Assembly: GCF_000143535.2 (NCBI RefSeq)
Contig: NC_037321.1
Coordinates: 434,001 to 498,000, forward strand
Source of the DNA: Botrytis cinerea B05.10
Lineage: Eukaryota > Ascomycota > Leotiomycetes > Helotiales > Sclerotiniaceae
Reading direction: 5' to 3'
Length of the DNA stretch: 64,000 nt
Numbering within the stretch: position 1 is the first letter of the stretch; every line of letters starts with the position of its first letter. The notes under the pieces were generated by a model, which had not been told where the DNA came from, searched no databases, and worked only from the letters and a program-made list of their open reading frames with translations. Positions 49,146-60,968 of this stretch are shown here, in pieces. Made by a program: the position numbers and the translations under genes.

Positions 49146-52100
49146 ATGCATACACCTTCGCTATTCTTGGCCTCCGCGGTCGTTCTCTCCTCACTTGCCT
49201 CTGCAGAAGGGGATCGACCAAAATATTATTTCCCACGAGAAGTCAAGAGACAAGTGTATTCAAACAATACCATTACAAGCAATACACCGGCCCAAACATC
49301 GCAGACGAAGGATGAATCTACAATTACATCTTTATTCTCATCCACAAACGATCCACAATCAGACAGCACAACTCAAGATTCTACGACGAACAAGAGGGCA
49401 TCTTCCAGTAATTCATTCTTGGATACTTTCTCATCCATACTTGGCTTAGGAACAACAACCACGACATCGATACCTTCGTCGACAAGTTTAATCACAAGCA
49501 CTCCTTCCAGTACCGCGTCTTTGACTACATCCGTCGTTAGTGAGGTATCTTCAAATGATATCACAACCGTCCTAGTTATGAGTACTGTGACTCTAGGAAC
49601 TGGATCTGGTGAAGTTCCCTTCGTTCCACCAACGACAAGTTCGACTTCAACTTCGATCTCATCTGTTGAAACAACTCCATCGCCAAGTCCATCATTGTCG
49701 AGTGTTTCGGCTCAATCAACGGCGGAAAGTTCAGTTTCAAGTGCTGATACAAGTTCAAATGCTGGATATACTGGAGCATCAACTGGAACAAGCCAAACCA
49801 TCGTTTCCGTACCTACGACTACTAGTATCCCTGTACCCACGACTACCAGTTCTTCGAGTTCAATTGTGGATGGAATTACAGGTGCTTCGACCGGAGTTGA
49901 ATCCAGCATTTCATCCATTGATTCGACCACTTCATCCATTGAATCAACCACTTCATCCATTGAATCAACCACTTCACCCAGTTCGACCTTGGTTAGCTCA
50001 TCAGTACAATCTGTTGCGACAAGTTCCAATGCTGGATTTTCTGGAGCATCTACTGGTACATCCCAAAGTGTTGTATCGCTTCCTACAACAATTAGTTCTT
50101 CTAGCTCAATCGTGAATGGAATTACTGGAGCATCAACTGGAGGATCTAGTTCAATCGTTTCTACACCATCCTCTACATCAACCCTTGAAGGAATAACTGG
50201 AGCATCAACTGGAGTATCTAGCCCATCATCCACCAGTTCTTATGTTCTTGTCGGAGTTTCATCGGTTACTACAAAATCGGCTGTCGAACCAATCAGCAGT
50301 TCCAGCAGTGCTGATATTGATATTTCCCTTGGACTAACTGGAGCTTCTACCGGTGTACCCACAACCACGAGCGCCACTAGCGTCTCCAGTGTCTCAAGCA
50401 CGTCCGTTTCGGAAGATTCTGGTGTTTCTGGACCATCAACAGGTACACCCCCAAAATCTACCGAAACTAGCGCTGCCGAAACTTCAATTCAAAGCTCAGT
50501 TGCTGGAATTTCTGGAGCATCTACTGGCACTGTCCCAACTTCTATTGAAAGTACTGCCTCGGAGACTTCAATCCCATCGTCGAGCTCAGTTGCGGGTATT
50601 ACTGGAGCATCCACTGGATCTGACTCATCAGTAACTGCGCCAGTCTCAGTTCCAACCTCGACCGAGACCCCCATTCAAAGTCCAACTGTCTCAGGCGTTT
50701 CTGGAGTACCTACCGGTACAGCCCCAACCGTTATTTCTAGTGTTGCTCAATCTTCGGAATCTTCTGAAAGCTCTGTAGCCACAACTGCCAACTCTGCATC
50801 TTCCAGTGATATCGTTGGAACTGGCTCAGCTCCAAGTACAACTGTATCCCCATCTTCAGTCGCATCAGCAACTAGTTCTTCAAGCTCAAACCTTTTGGAA
50901 CCAATTGTCGCTTCCACAGGTTTGATCCCATCTGGTATTATCCTTCCTACCACAACTTCTGCATCTGATTCTCAAAGTACATTGGTGACTTCATCCACTC
51001 CTTCATCATCTGCTAGTGGGATCACTTTTGGACCGGGTGGAGTCTTGTCCGGCTCAAGTACTATCACTGCAAGCCCTTCGGATACAAATACTTCCCCAGT
51101 ATCTGTTCCAACTGATTCATCATCTGGTCTCTTAGGAGTCATTGGTACTGGAGTGACCAGCTTAGTTGGTGGTGTAACTTCGGATCTAGGAACTGCAGTA
51201 TCTCAAGTAACGAGTGCTGTTTTACCAACAGATTCATCGGCCGCATCTTCAAGTGCTGGAATTTCTGGACCTGCTACAGGTGTTTCTTCCGAAACTACTT
51301 TGGCTGGTGTTACTGGTCCATCTACTGCAGCCTCAGTTATTTCCGGATCAAACACTGCTACTACAGATAGTTCAGCACCTACAACTGTCGCTGGAATTAC
51401 TGGAGCATCTACAGGTGTCTCAGCACCTTCAAATACAGCTTCTGGAATCACTGGAGCTTCAACAGGAACCGCTCCAATTTTCAGTCCAGGTGCTGCTTCA
51501 TCATCAGCTTCGGGTGATTTACTCTCATCCTTGGTTGGTGGTGTATCTTCTTTGGTATCTTCCGCTACATCAGATGTTCTCCCAACTTCCTCGTCTTCCC
51601 TTACAGATTCTATTGCTTCAGCTTCGGCTTCGGCTTCCTCGGCAGGTATTATTGGAGCTACAACAGGTGTATCTGCCACAGATCTGAGTGCTACAGCTTC
51701 TTCTATTCCCGCTGGAATCACTGGACCTGCAACTGGTGTTTCTAGTGGATCTGCTGCAACTACAACCCCAGCTGGCTTATTATCATCTCTTTTATCTGGA
51801 GTAACATCTGATGTTGGATCTCTCACATCCGATTTACTTACAACCAGTACTACATCAGCTGCCGGAACAGGTGTCACTGATTCCCCATCTGTCATTGGTA
51901 CTTTGAATAGTACTAATGTTTCAAATACTGCTTCCGCTACAGATTTGATCCCATCCCTTGTATCTGGAGTCACTTCCGATTTGAGTTCCGTCTTGGCATC
52001 TGAAACCTCGAGTACATTACCAACTGCAGGTATTACAGGCCCAGTTACAGGAATTAGCCCCACTGCTACTGGATCCTCTGCTCCAACATCAACTGGTCTT

Positions 52101-54008
52101 CTTACCGGTATTAGTTCTCTTCTCGGATCAGTAACTTCGGATCTTGGATCAGCCACTTCGGTTTTGTCTTCGGATCTTTCTTCTGCTACCACCAATGCAT
52201 CCTCTGTAATTGGATCAATCACATCAGATTTATCAAGTGCTCCAAGTTCAACAATTCTAAGCGGAACAGGTGTATCTGCCTCGGCTACAATAACCTCAGA
52301 AAGTGCATCATCCACAGGATTATTATCCTCGGTCATTTCTGGTGTTACTTCTATTATTGGTTCTTCTACAGATCTCTCTTCCACCGCAGCTAGCACTACT
52401 TCCCCATCTTCCTCCAGTTCTACCCCATTGGGAAGTATTATATCGAGTATTTTCGGCTCTAGCACTGCCAGTGAATTATCTGCTACGATCACTAGCGGTA
52501 TATCAACTGCCACCAGTGCTCCAAATGCTACAGCTATTACTTCTGGAACAGATCGTGTATCAAGTACCTCCATTAGCCTTGGATCTTCCTCTACGATTTC
52601 AGGAACTGTTCTCCCAACCACTGCCAGTGGAAATGCGACCTCAATTGCAGTATCTACAACTGGCCTTTCTACCAGTATTCAAACCGGATCTGCTACCACA
52701 TCCAGTTCAGGAACAGGAATTGTTACTTTGTCTACTTCCTCGGTAACTTCTTTAACCAGTGGATCAGCCAATGTCACCGATACCTCGATTTCTGCTTCCT
52801 CCACTTCTGTCTCAAGCCTATCCAGTCTATCAAGCATTGCAACATCAGTTTCTGCCACAACAACTCCAAATACAACAATAACTGATACATCTTCAACTGC
52901 AGCTTCATCAGCAACGGTTACCTCGGGAAGCTCAGCCACTACTGCACCAATCACTTCCGTTCTATCGACGACTACTCCATCAACAATTGCTTCCCCCACC
53001 CAAGAAAGTACTACGTCGATCGTCAAGACTCAACCTGCTAGTGAAACAACAGCTCCTCTCACAATCTATCCAACAGCTACCAACAATGCTACATCAATGT
53101 GGCTTCCACAAACCATTATTGTTCAATCTTCATCAACCAATCAAGTTACTCCTACCAATACTGCACTTGCTACAACTTTACCAAAGGTCATTACACCCAG
53201 TGGAGCCATTCCAACCAGCCCAGAAAATTCTACCTTGATTCAACTTGGTTTCCTTTTCCAACTTAATTATGCATTTGTTGTTGCCAACCCACTTTCATCA
53301 GCACAAATCTTCCAATACCTTCCGATAGGTATCGCCAGTGGATTAGGAATCAAGCAAGAGCAAGTTATTATGCACAGTCTCATTCCATATAACACGCAAT
53401 CTCAATTGGAATACATCACCACTTTGGCACTTGCTTATATTCCAACCAACTTGGTCAGCACACTTGAACTTGATTTACATACACCTACAGCAGCTATCTA
53501 CAACAATGACGATACTTCAGTTAGCACACTTGTTAGCTACATCAATCCATCTATTCCATTAACACCTGGATCAACTCTTGAAGGTGGTTCTGGAACGGGT
53601 ACTGGTAGTTCCGGATCAGCAGCCACTACTAGTGCTTCAGGCAATAGTGGTGTGTTCAACACTGATGCTCAAAATACCTCTCCAAAGGTTAAGAGTACCA
53701 CAGCTGGTATCGTTGTTGGAGCAGCAGGTGCGGCAGCTGCTTATGGTGCTGCCATGTTCTTCATTGCTAGAAGATATAAGAAGCGTAAGCTTAGCCATCG
53801 TCGATCAAACTCTATCATGAACCCATCAGAAATGAGACAATCTGGCGCATTCACTGGTGGTGCATTCATGTCTGGCGGTCGCTTGACCCCTGGTGTTGGA
53901 GGAACTGATAGGAACAGTGGAGGAAGTGGAAGAAGTGCAGGACATTCAGCACGTACACAACAAATCTCAGCACCAATGATGGCCGAGAATTCATTGGGAT
54001 GGAATTGA
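49146..54008 (+). CDS. msb2: Msb2-type signalling mucin
   Basis: Single exon, 1620 residues. Signal peptide at about residues 1-20 (LFLASAVVLSSLASA). A very long Ser/Thr-rich mucin region follows, to about 1360, with some 17 copies of a G-[IV]-[TS]-G-[AP]-S-T-G motif. A folded extracellular segment lies at about 1362-1470 (LIQLGFLFQLNYAFVVANPLSS, then FQYLPIGIASGLGI). One membrane helix is at about 1518-1541 (TTAGIVVGAAGAAAAYGAAM), then a basic cytoplasmic tail (RRYKKRKLSHRRSNS) ending in SAPMMAENSLGWN. This architecture and tail match Msb2. In plant pathogens Msb2 senses surfaces and acts with Sho1 upstream of the Kss1/Fus3-type MAPK for appressorium formation. Tail-first identification makes this call strong. 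O-glycosylation is expected but not visible. Confidence 0.93.
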   Translation: MHTPSLFLASAVVLSSLASAEGDRPKYYFPREVKRQVYSNNTITSNTPAQTSQTKDESTITSLFSSTNDPQSDSTTQDSTTNKRASSSNSFLDTFSSILGLGTTTTTSIPSSTSLITSTPSSTASLTTSVVSEVSSNDITTVLVMSTVTLGTGSGEVPFVPPTTSSTSTSISSVETTPSPSPSLSSVSAQSTAESSVSSADTSSNAGYTGASTGTSQTIVSVPTTTSIPVPTTTSSSSSIVDGITGASTGVESSISSIDSTTSSIESTTSSIESTTSPSSTLVSSSVQSVATSSNAGFSGASTGTSQSVVSLPTTISSSSSIVNGITGASTGGSSSIVSTPSSTSTLEGITGASTGVSSPSSTSSYVLVGVSSVTTKSAVEPISSSSSADIDISLGLTGASTGVPTTTSATSVSSVSSTSVSEDSGVSGPSTGTPPKSTETSAAETSIQSSVAGISGASTGTVPTSIESTASETSIPSSSSVAGITGASTGSDSSVTAPVSVPTSTETPIQSPTVSGVSGVPTGTAPTVISSVAQSSESSESSVATTANSASSSDIVGTGSAPSTTVSPSSVASATSSSSSNLLEPIVASTGLIPSGIILPTTTSASDSQSTLVTSSTPSSSASGITFGPGGVLSGSSTITASPSDTNTSPVSVPTDSSSGLLGVIGTGVTSLVGGVTSDLGTAVSQVTSAVLPTDSSAASSSAGISGPATGVSSETTLAGVTGPSTAASVISGSNTATTDSSAPTTVAGITGASTGVSAPSNTASGITGASTGTAPIFSPGAASSSASGDLLSSLVGGVSSLVSSATSDVLPTSSSSLTDSIASASASASSAGIIGATTGVSATDLSATASSIPAGITGPATGVSSGSAATTTPAGLLSSLLSGVTSDVGSLTSDLLTTSTTSAAGTGVTDSPSVIGTLNSTNVSNTASATDLIPSLVSGVTSDLSSVLASETSSTLPTAGITGPVTGISPTATGSSAPTSTGLLTGISSLLGSVTSDLGSATSVLSSDLSSATTNASSVIGSITSDLSSAPSSTILSGTGVSASATITSESASSTGLLSSVISGVTSIIGSSTDLSSTAASTTSPSSSSSTPLGSIISSIFGSSTASELSATITSGISTATSAPNATAITSGTDRVSSTSISLGSSSTISGTVLPTTASGNATSIAVSTTGLSTSIQTGSATTSSSGTGIVTLSTSSVTSLTSGSANVTDTSISASSTSVSSLSSLSSIATSVSATTTPNTTITDTSSTAASSATVTSGSSATTAPITSVLSTTTPSTIASPTQESTTSIVKTQPASETTAPLTIYPTATNNATSMWLPQTIIVQSSSTNQVTPTNTALATTLPKVITPSGAIPTSPENSTLIQLGFLFQLNYAFVVANPLSSAQIFQYLPIGIASGLGIKQEQVIMHSLIPYNTQSQLEYITTLALAYIPTNLVSTLELDLHTPTAAIYNNDDTSVSTLVSYINPSIPLTPGSTLEGGSGTGTGSSGSAATTSASGNSGVFNTDAQNTSPKVKSTTAGIVVGAAGAAAAYGAAMFFIARRYKKRKLSHRRSNSIMNPSEMRQSGAFTGGAFMSGGRLTPGVGGTDRNSGGSGRSAGHSARTQQISAPMMAENSLGWN

Positions 54009-56520
54009 AGACTGTCACACAGGTCAATTTAATTTCTTCACAACATATACCCCCAAACTCAAAGTACATGAAGGTAATCTCAAGAACTTCATCTCGTTGT
54101 ATCATATACGTCCTCTCAAAAATCTCAGCATCTGCCTGAAGAAGAGCAACACGCTCATCATTTTTCCTTATTTATTTATTTTCATGTCATTGGGCGTTGG
54201 GTATCGTCTTTATACCCCCTTCTTTGCATCATTATATAAAAAACGTTCCTAATATTTCGGGTATGGTTTTTTGATCCAGAAGGTTTTTCCATTCTATTCA
54301 TGTTGAGAGGAGGATAAGATTAAGGCGGATGAAGGGGGATTTGAAAGGAGGGGGAGAAGAAGAAGGAGAAGAAGTCAAGAGAGAAAGATGTTTGAGGTCT
54401 TGAGGAAGAAGGATTCGCAGAGAAATGAGGATGAATTTAAAAACCTTTGTGTATATTTACGATCCTACGAACGCGGATATTTTCTTTGAAGAGTAAAAGA
54501 TGTTGTAGCTGTCGCAAGCAAGCAAGCAAAGATATTTGGTAATGTGAAATTTTTTGAGGTGATGCTGATGTTTTGTTTTGTTTTGTTTGTTTGTTTGTTT
54601 GTTTTATTCAATGTAATATGGATGCGCTCTTTATTATGGGATACACATATATATAATATAGTAGTAATGAAATTTTTATGGAGAGCAAGGAGAGGGGAAG
54701 GGGTGGAATGGATGTGGGAATGGAATTTGGTAAGGATATGGAAGGTGGGAAGGTGGGAAGGGGGAAGATGAGATGGATGGGGAAGATTTGTAGATAGATA
54801 GATAGATAGATACCTGAGGTATGAACTTTTATTTGTTTATGATTTTATGTCTTTTTTGTGAAGAGTGAATTTAGTGATAATTGGTAATAGTGGGTGATGG
54901 AGGATAAGTGATAATTTGGTGATGATGATAATAATAGTAGAGCGAGGGGTGAGTTATGAGTTATGAGTTATGTTTTGAGTGAGTACATATGATTATACAT
55001 ATATATACATATTTAGTAAGTGAAGTGAAGAGTGAAACTTACATCATCTTCTCACTTTTACATTGCTATCATCATTAATTACTTGGTCGATAGATGAGAT
55101 GAGATATATATATATATGTATGTATGTTGTAACTAATTGTATTATTCATCTCTTGTGATTTTATATCGCTATGTTGTTATGTTGCTTGATAGATAGGGCT
55201 TTAGCTCTAGATCTCTCAATAGACTTTATTTATATCTATCTATTCGTTGAATGTTCGTTTGCTTGATTCCTTCATTATTAGTTGACTTTAGATATTATAC
55301 GAACGAAGTATGTGGTTTGTTGGTGAGTAGGTAGCTGTTTGGTCCTGGCGGCTATCTAATTCCATATATCGTATAACTAGTTATATAAAACTATGTTATA
55401 TAACACAATACAATAATAAGTGAGACTATCTGACTATCTAATTCTATATATCGTATAACTAGTTATACAAAACTACATTATATAACACAATGCAACAAGT
55501 GAGACTGCCCGACTATCTAATAGCCCTTTGGATTCTTATCGTCGGTCAATTCGAAGACGTATCCTTTATCCTCTCCTCGATACGCGTACATAAGGGGGAC
55601 ACGAAATGTATAACGCTCAAAGTATTTTTAGACACCCATAGAGATTGGTCATCTTTTCGACTCCATTTTCATGGCTGTGTACATCGTACCTTACAAGTTT
55701 CCTCGATATCCTGCAGCATGTACGAAGTCGATATGTATGGATGGCCTCCGGAGCTCGCGGAGTATGGCATTGTGGCATGGGATTGGCTGGCTGTCACGTC
55801 TGGGCTATCTTACGTACCTGGATGTGTGCTGGGTAGGTATGCATGGTTAATAGCTGGAGAACGCGAAAACGTGGCTGGGAAGAAAAAAACAGTTCGAGTT
55901 GAGTCGAGTCGAATGGAGTCCATCGGATCGTTGCCCCGTCAACGTGTCCTCCCGCCATTCCATTTCGTGGAGATGGCGATCCATTTTTTGTTGCCCTCTT
56001 ATCCTCTCGCCCTCTGACCCTTCCGTACCCTTACCCTTACCCTCGTTCCCTCTTTTCCTCCCATGCTTGCTTGCTTGCTGCTTGCTTGCGTGCGTTGCCT
56101 TGTCTGCCCTAGAGGAAAATCGGATGCTGCGTGTCTCTGAAAAGAATGTCCTGTACGGTCCTGTCCTGTACCTACATCGTACATACTTCCTCTCTCCACT
56201 TGGCCGATGAGACTTGATAATTGTTATTGTCGTTATTATACTTTGATTTTTTAATATTGGAATTGATTTGGAGGAATTGACTTTGAATCTGAACTTGAAT
56301 TTCAATCTAAAGCCAAGCAAAAAACCCAATTCTGAGACTCGACTCCCAAAGGGATATCAATATCAATATTTACACCAAACATTCGCTTCTCTCCCAAACC
56401 AATCCAATTCCATTCATGGAAGAGTAAACATCCATTCGCATTCCCCCCCCAAAGAAGTTTGGAATTGGCGCATTTCCGTCGCAAAATTCACTCCCAAATC
56501 ACAAAAGGGTAATTTTAAAT
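54009..56520. other. spacer between msb2 and chitin synthase
   Basis: About 2.5 kb that holds the msb2 3' UTR and the chitin synthase promoter. It contains TTTG and GATA microsatellites near 54583 and 54798, and a tandem duplication at 55352-55512. An open frame at 55490-56017 has no recognisable domain and overlaps CT-rich leader-like sequence, so it is not called. Confidence 0.6.
55352..55512. repeat. 82-bp tandem duplication with internal palindrome
   Basis: Copy 1 starts at 55352 and copy 2 at 55434 (CTATCTAATTC...). A third start (CTATCTAA) follows at 55513 after a 79-bp unit, shorter by three bases. Copy 2 contains the perfect 16-bp palindrome GTATAACTAGTTATAC; copy 1 has one mismatch. 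The differences seen between copies are nearly all transitions. Confidence 0.85.
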
Positions 56521-59500
56521 ATGGATCGCTCAAATACTCCCTCGATGCCTCCAATGTATTCAGAGACATATCCAGATGAATATGATTCAATACCTGCAGG
56601 TCATAATCGACATGGCTCCGAAATTCGTCTGTTAACTTCCTACGATGATCCCGATACCCGTCCGTATGTAGCACCACTCGCTCCGCGAGCTCTTCATTTA
56701 TCTCCCAGGAAACCCCCTCCAGCCGTGTCCGTGGCGACCCCAGAGCATCTCGCGTCTCTCAAGGAAGAAGAACAAGAGGAAGTCATCTCATCTTGCAAGT
56801 TGCAACAAGAAGTCGAGATATCAGCGACAGCTATGAGTGCCCATGACCCCAATGATATCGCGCATCTCTTGCCTGTTCTTCCAGATGGCCCTTCCCGTCG
56901 AAGATCTCTTCGGCACCCGGTTTCCTCTCCTTTGTCTACTTTGAAATCTCAATTGATAGGTAAAAAAAGCTCACTGTTGAAAAATATTAGTACTTCCTCC
57001 GATCGCAGATCTTATCAAGCTTCTGTTATGTCCACAGATTCCTACGATGATCATAGAAGAGCTCCTTCGATAAATACATATGACGACCATAGACGTCCCC
57101 CATCAATGAATACCTATGACGACCATAGAAGACCTCCGTCAATTAATACCTACGATGACCATAGAAGACCTCCCACGGCAACCACATACGACGATCACCG
57201 AAGAGCTCCTTCAATCATAGACAACGTCCCAGATTTACCTCCTCCCGAAAGCGCATATCGTCCATATTCCCCTCTACAATATTCACCCTCCGGTCGAGCT
57301 TCTCCAACGCGAACCTGGTCTCCAATCAGAGAAGAAAGGAATTCTTCGGAATTCAACGTGCCGCCTCCAATGGGTTATCATTATGAACCATCGGATTTGA
57401 ATGGAAGTCCAAGACCTGGCACTCCTTCAACGGCTTATGGAGGAAGTCCAAGAAGACCATTACCTCCAGCTCCTTTATTTGCGGCTCATGGTGCTCGGTC
57501 ACCATTCGGAGATGACGCAACGATTCACATACCCCTCGAACACGAAGATGACGAAATGTTAGACGAGGATGTTTTTGGACCGGAAAAGAGGGATATGAGA
57601 GGAACTATGAGGTCGAGACAATCATATTCGACATTTGCTGATGATATGGAAAGTGCAAAGGACTACGAACATTATGGGCCAGCACCTTCTGGAAAGCAAG
57701 AACGAAGAGGTGCTAATAGAACGACTCAAATGAAAAAACGAGAAGTCAAACTTATTAACGGAGAACTGATTTTGGAGTGTAAAATCCCTACTATCCTTTA
57801 CAGTTTCTTGCCCCGAAGAGATGAAATCGAATTCACACATATGCGATATACAGCTGTTACATGCGACCCAGATGATTTTGTTGCGAAAGGTTACAAATTA
57901 CGTCAAAATATGGGAGTCACAGCTAGAGAAACCGAACTTTTTATCTGTATTACCATGTACAATGAGACGGAGATTGATTTTACGAGAACGATGCATGCTG
58001 TGATGAAAAATATCTCACATTTTTGTTCTCGATCGAAATCTAGAACGTGGGGAGAAAACGGATGGCAAAAGATTGTGGTTGCTATTATTTCGGATGGTAG
58101 ACAAAAAATTCATCCGAGAACACTTGATGCTCTAGCTGCTATGGGTGTTTATCAAGATGGAATTGCTAAGAATTTGGTCAATGGAAGAGAAGTTCAAGCT
58201 CATGTGTATGAGTATACGACTCAAGTCTCTTTGGATTCGGATCTTAAGTTCAAAGGTGCTGAAAAGGGAATTGTTCCCTGTCAGATGCTTTTTTGTCTCA
58301 AAGAAAAGAATGCAAAGAAATTGAATTCTCATCGTTGGTTCTTTAATGCTTTTGGAAGAGCTCTCACACCGAATATTTGCATCATGTTGGATGTGGGTAC
58401 AAAACCCGGAGGTAATTCACTTTATCATTTGTGGAAAGCTTTTGATACCGACTCTAATGTTGCTGGTGCTTGCGGAGAGATCAAAGCTATGAAAGGAAAA
58501 GGCTGGATGGGACTTCTTAATCCTTTGGTGGCTTCTCAAAATTTCGAATATAAGATGTCGAATATTCTTGATAAACCTATTGAGAGTGTGTTTGGTTATA
58601 TCACTGTCTTGCCTGGTGCATTGAGTGCATACAGATATCATGCTTTACAGAATGATCATACGGGTCATGGTCCTTTGAGTCAATACTTCAAGGGAGAGAC
58701 ACTACATGGTCAAAATGCAGATGTCTTTACGGCAAATATGTATTTGGCTGAGGATCGTATTTTGTGTTGGGAATTGGTGGCTAAGAGAGATGAAAGATGG
58801 GTATTGAAATATGTGAAGGGATGTACTGGAGAGACTGATGTGCCAGGTTAGTTAAATCCCTTCTATCACTCTGGAATTTGCTGACCATTTTTAGATACTG
58901 TCCCCGAATTCGTATCACAGAGAAGAAGATGGCTCAATGGAGCTTTCTTTGCAGCTGTCTATTCTTTGGCTCATTTCAAACAAGTATGGCATACAGATCA
59001 TACCCTTGGACGAAAGATTCTTCTTCATATTGAATTCATCTATCAATTCATTCAACTCCTCTTTACTTACTTTTCTCTGGCCAATTTCTACCTCACATTC
59101 TACTTCATTGCCGGTTCGCTATCTGTTGATAATATGGATCCATTTGGCCACAGTATCGGAAAATATATATTTTACGTCTTAAAATATGTTTGTGTTCTTC
59201 TTACCGCCACACAGTTCATTCTATCTATGGGAAATCGACCACAAGGAGCACGAAAATTATATTACATGTCCATGATCATATACTCGATAATCATGGTATA
59301 CACACTCTTCTCCACCATTTACATCGTCTACCGAGAAGTTCACGATAATGCCAAGAATCTTGTAATGGGCAACAATCTCTTCACTAATCTGGTCGTGTCG
59401 CTTTGTTCAACATTAGGGCTCTACTTCCTCATGTCTTTCCTCTACCTGGATCCTTGGCATATGTTTACCAGTTCTGGTGCTTACTTTGCCCTGCTTCCAA

Positions 59501-60075
59501 GTTACATCTGTACCCTTCAAGTCTACGCCTTTTGCAACACTCACGATGTGACATGGGGAACCAAAGGTGACAATGTCATGTCTACCGATCTTGGTGCCGC
59601 TTCTGGAAAAGGACAAACGGTTGAACTCGAAATGCCGTCTGAACAACTCGATATCGATTCTGGCTACGATGAAGCCCTTCGCAATCTCCGTGACAGACTG
59701 GAAGTCCCCTCTCCTCCTATCTCGGAATCTCAACAGCAGGAAGATTACTACAAGAGTGTTCGTACGTACATGGTTCTTGTCTGGATGATTGCAAATGGAA
59801 TATTGGCAATGGCTGTTAGTGAAGCTTATGGACCGGATCACTTGGGGACGAATTATTACTTGACGTTCCTACTGTGGGCGGTGGCAGCGTTGGCACTCTT
59901 TAGAGCGGTGGGATCGAGTGCTTTTGGAATTATTAATTGTGTGGAGGCGATTGTGGAGGGGAGGATTAGGGTGTCGATGACGGTTCCTAGGTGGATGGGA
60001 GGGTGGAGTTCGAAGATTAGTGAGGGGATTAGCGAGGGGATTAGCAGTGTGGGTAATGCGGTTAAGAGGAATTAG
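56521..60075 (+). CDS. chs1: chitin synthase, class I-like (division 1)
   Basis: Two exons: 56521-58846 and 58895-60075, with a 48-bp intron (GTTAGT...TAG) in the ...GETDVP-DTVPEF segment. The product has 1168 residues, longer than usual for this class because of a long disordered N-terminus carrying five 12-residue repeats. The Chs N-terminal domain begins near residue 410 ([30 protein letters not shown]). The catalytic part has [19 protein letters not shown] start, then [49 protein letters not shown], and [18 protein letters not shown]; these bind UDP-GlcNAc and form the QRRRW motif. Six or seven membrane helices follow. The [15 protein letters not shown] segment points to class I, not class III. 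It acts at the plasma membrane, polymerising chitin. It is adjacent to, and co-oriented with, msb2. Confidence 0.9.
57040..57219 (+). repeat. five 36-bp in-frame repeats in the chitin synthase N-terminus
   Basis: Residues 174-233 contain five copies of a 12-residue unit of the form [ST]YDDHRR[AP]P[ST]-x-x. The third-position bases differ between copies while the YDDHRR core is kept, suggesting selection on the protein or recurrent gene conversion. Confidence 0.9.
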
Positions 60076-60968
60076 GGGGAGAGTGGGGAGTTTATTAGAA
60101 GGGAAAGATGGGGATGAAGGAATGTAGGAGAAAAACTAATATATGAGGAGGTATGCAGATGGAGAAGCGGAGATGATGCAGAAGAAGAAGAGAAAAGAAG
60201 AGTTTTTGATTGATACCATGGGAACACGAAGCAGAGATCTTATACCACACCACGGAAGAAAGGAAATACCTCGGGATATAGGAAAGGGATAGGATTGGTT
60301 GGTTGTTTTGGGATGTGGATGGGATTGGAGGTTTTTTTGTTCTTCTTACGCTTTGAATGATGGACGGATGTAAATATGTAAATATGATTTGGGGAGGTGT
60401 TTCTTGTTTTATTAATGATGACTTTTTTTTTTACTTTTACTTTTAATTCTTTGATGGGTGGATTTGTGAGGGGATGTTGTGTGAGGAGATGATGGATATG
60501 AGAGAGATGAGATAGATGGTATTCGAGCTTGAGAAAGAAATACCTGGGTTATGCTTTGGAAACGCTTGTTCTTTGTGAATGTTGCTTGGAAGATTTGTAT
60601 CGATGTGCTCATTAGATGAATTGGACTTTTTCAAAAAGCTTACCTTGTTGGCGTGGTGTGCTGGACGCGGAAAAATCATGTGGTGCAGAGTATCAAGCCA
60701 CCAAGAGACGCATTGAAATATGTGGGATATGGTCTTCCAAAATGGAGGAATCAAGTTTTGAATCGAAGGAATGCTCAGGATATCTTGGAAAGATTGAATG
60801 GACTTATTCGATGGACTTGATTTGAATTCCCAATGGATGGAGTAAATGCTAGGAGTTTGCCGAGAAATTGTTTTGGGATTAGGGAGAGACTCATTCACTG
60901 ATGACGGAGATGGATGCGGGTAATTATCTATTTTAGCAGAACTATCCCAATTCGAGGATAATACTTGT
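60076..60968. other. convergent spacer downstream of chs1
   Basis: It should hold the chs1 3' UTR and the 3' UTR of the amidotransferase gene. Purine-rich on the left. No gene seen. Confidence 0.6.

Noticed and set aside
51203..52621. 472-codon minus-strand open frame inside msb2
   Set aside because: Antisense shadow of the Ser/Thr-rich repeats; Val/Glu/Pro/Asp-rich translation mirrors the sense codons.
55490..56017. 175-codon plus-strand open frame upstream of chs1
   Set aside because: It begins inside a tandem duplication, has no recognisable domain, and its later part is CT-rich leader-like sequence.
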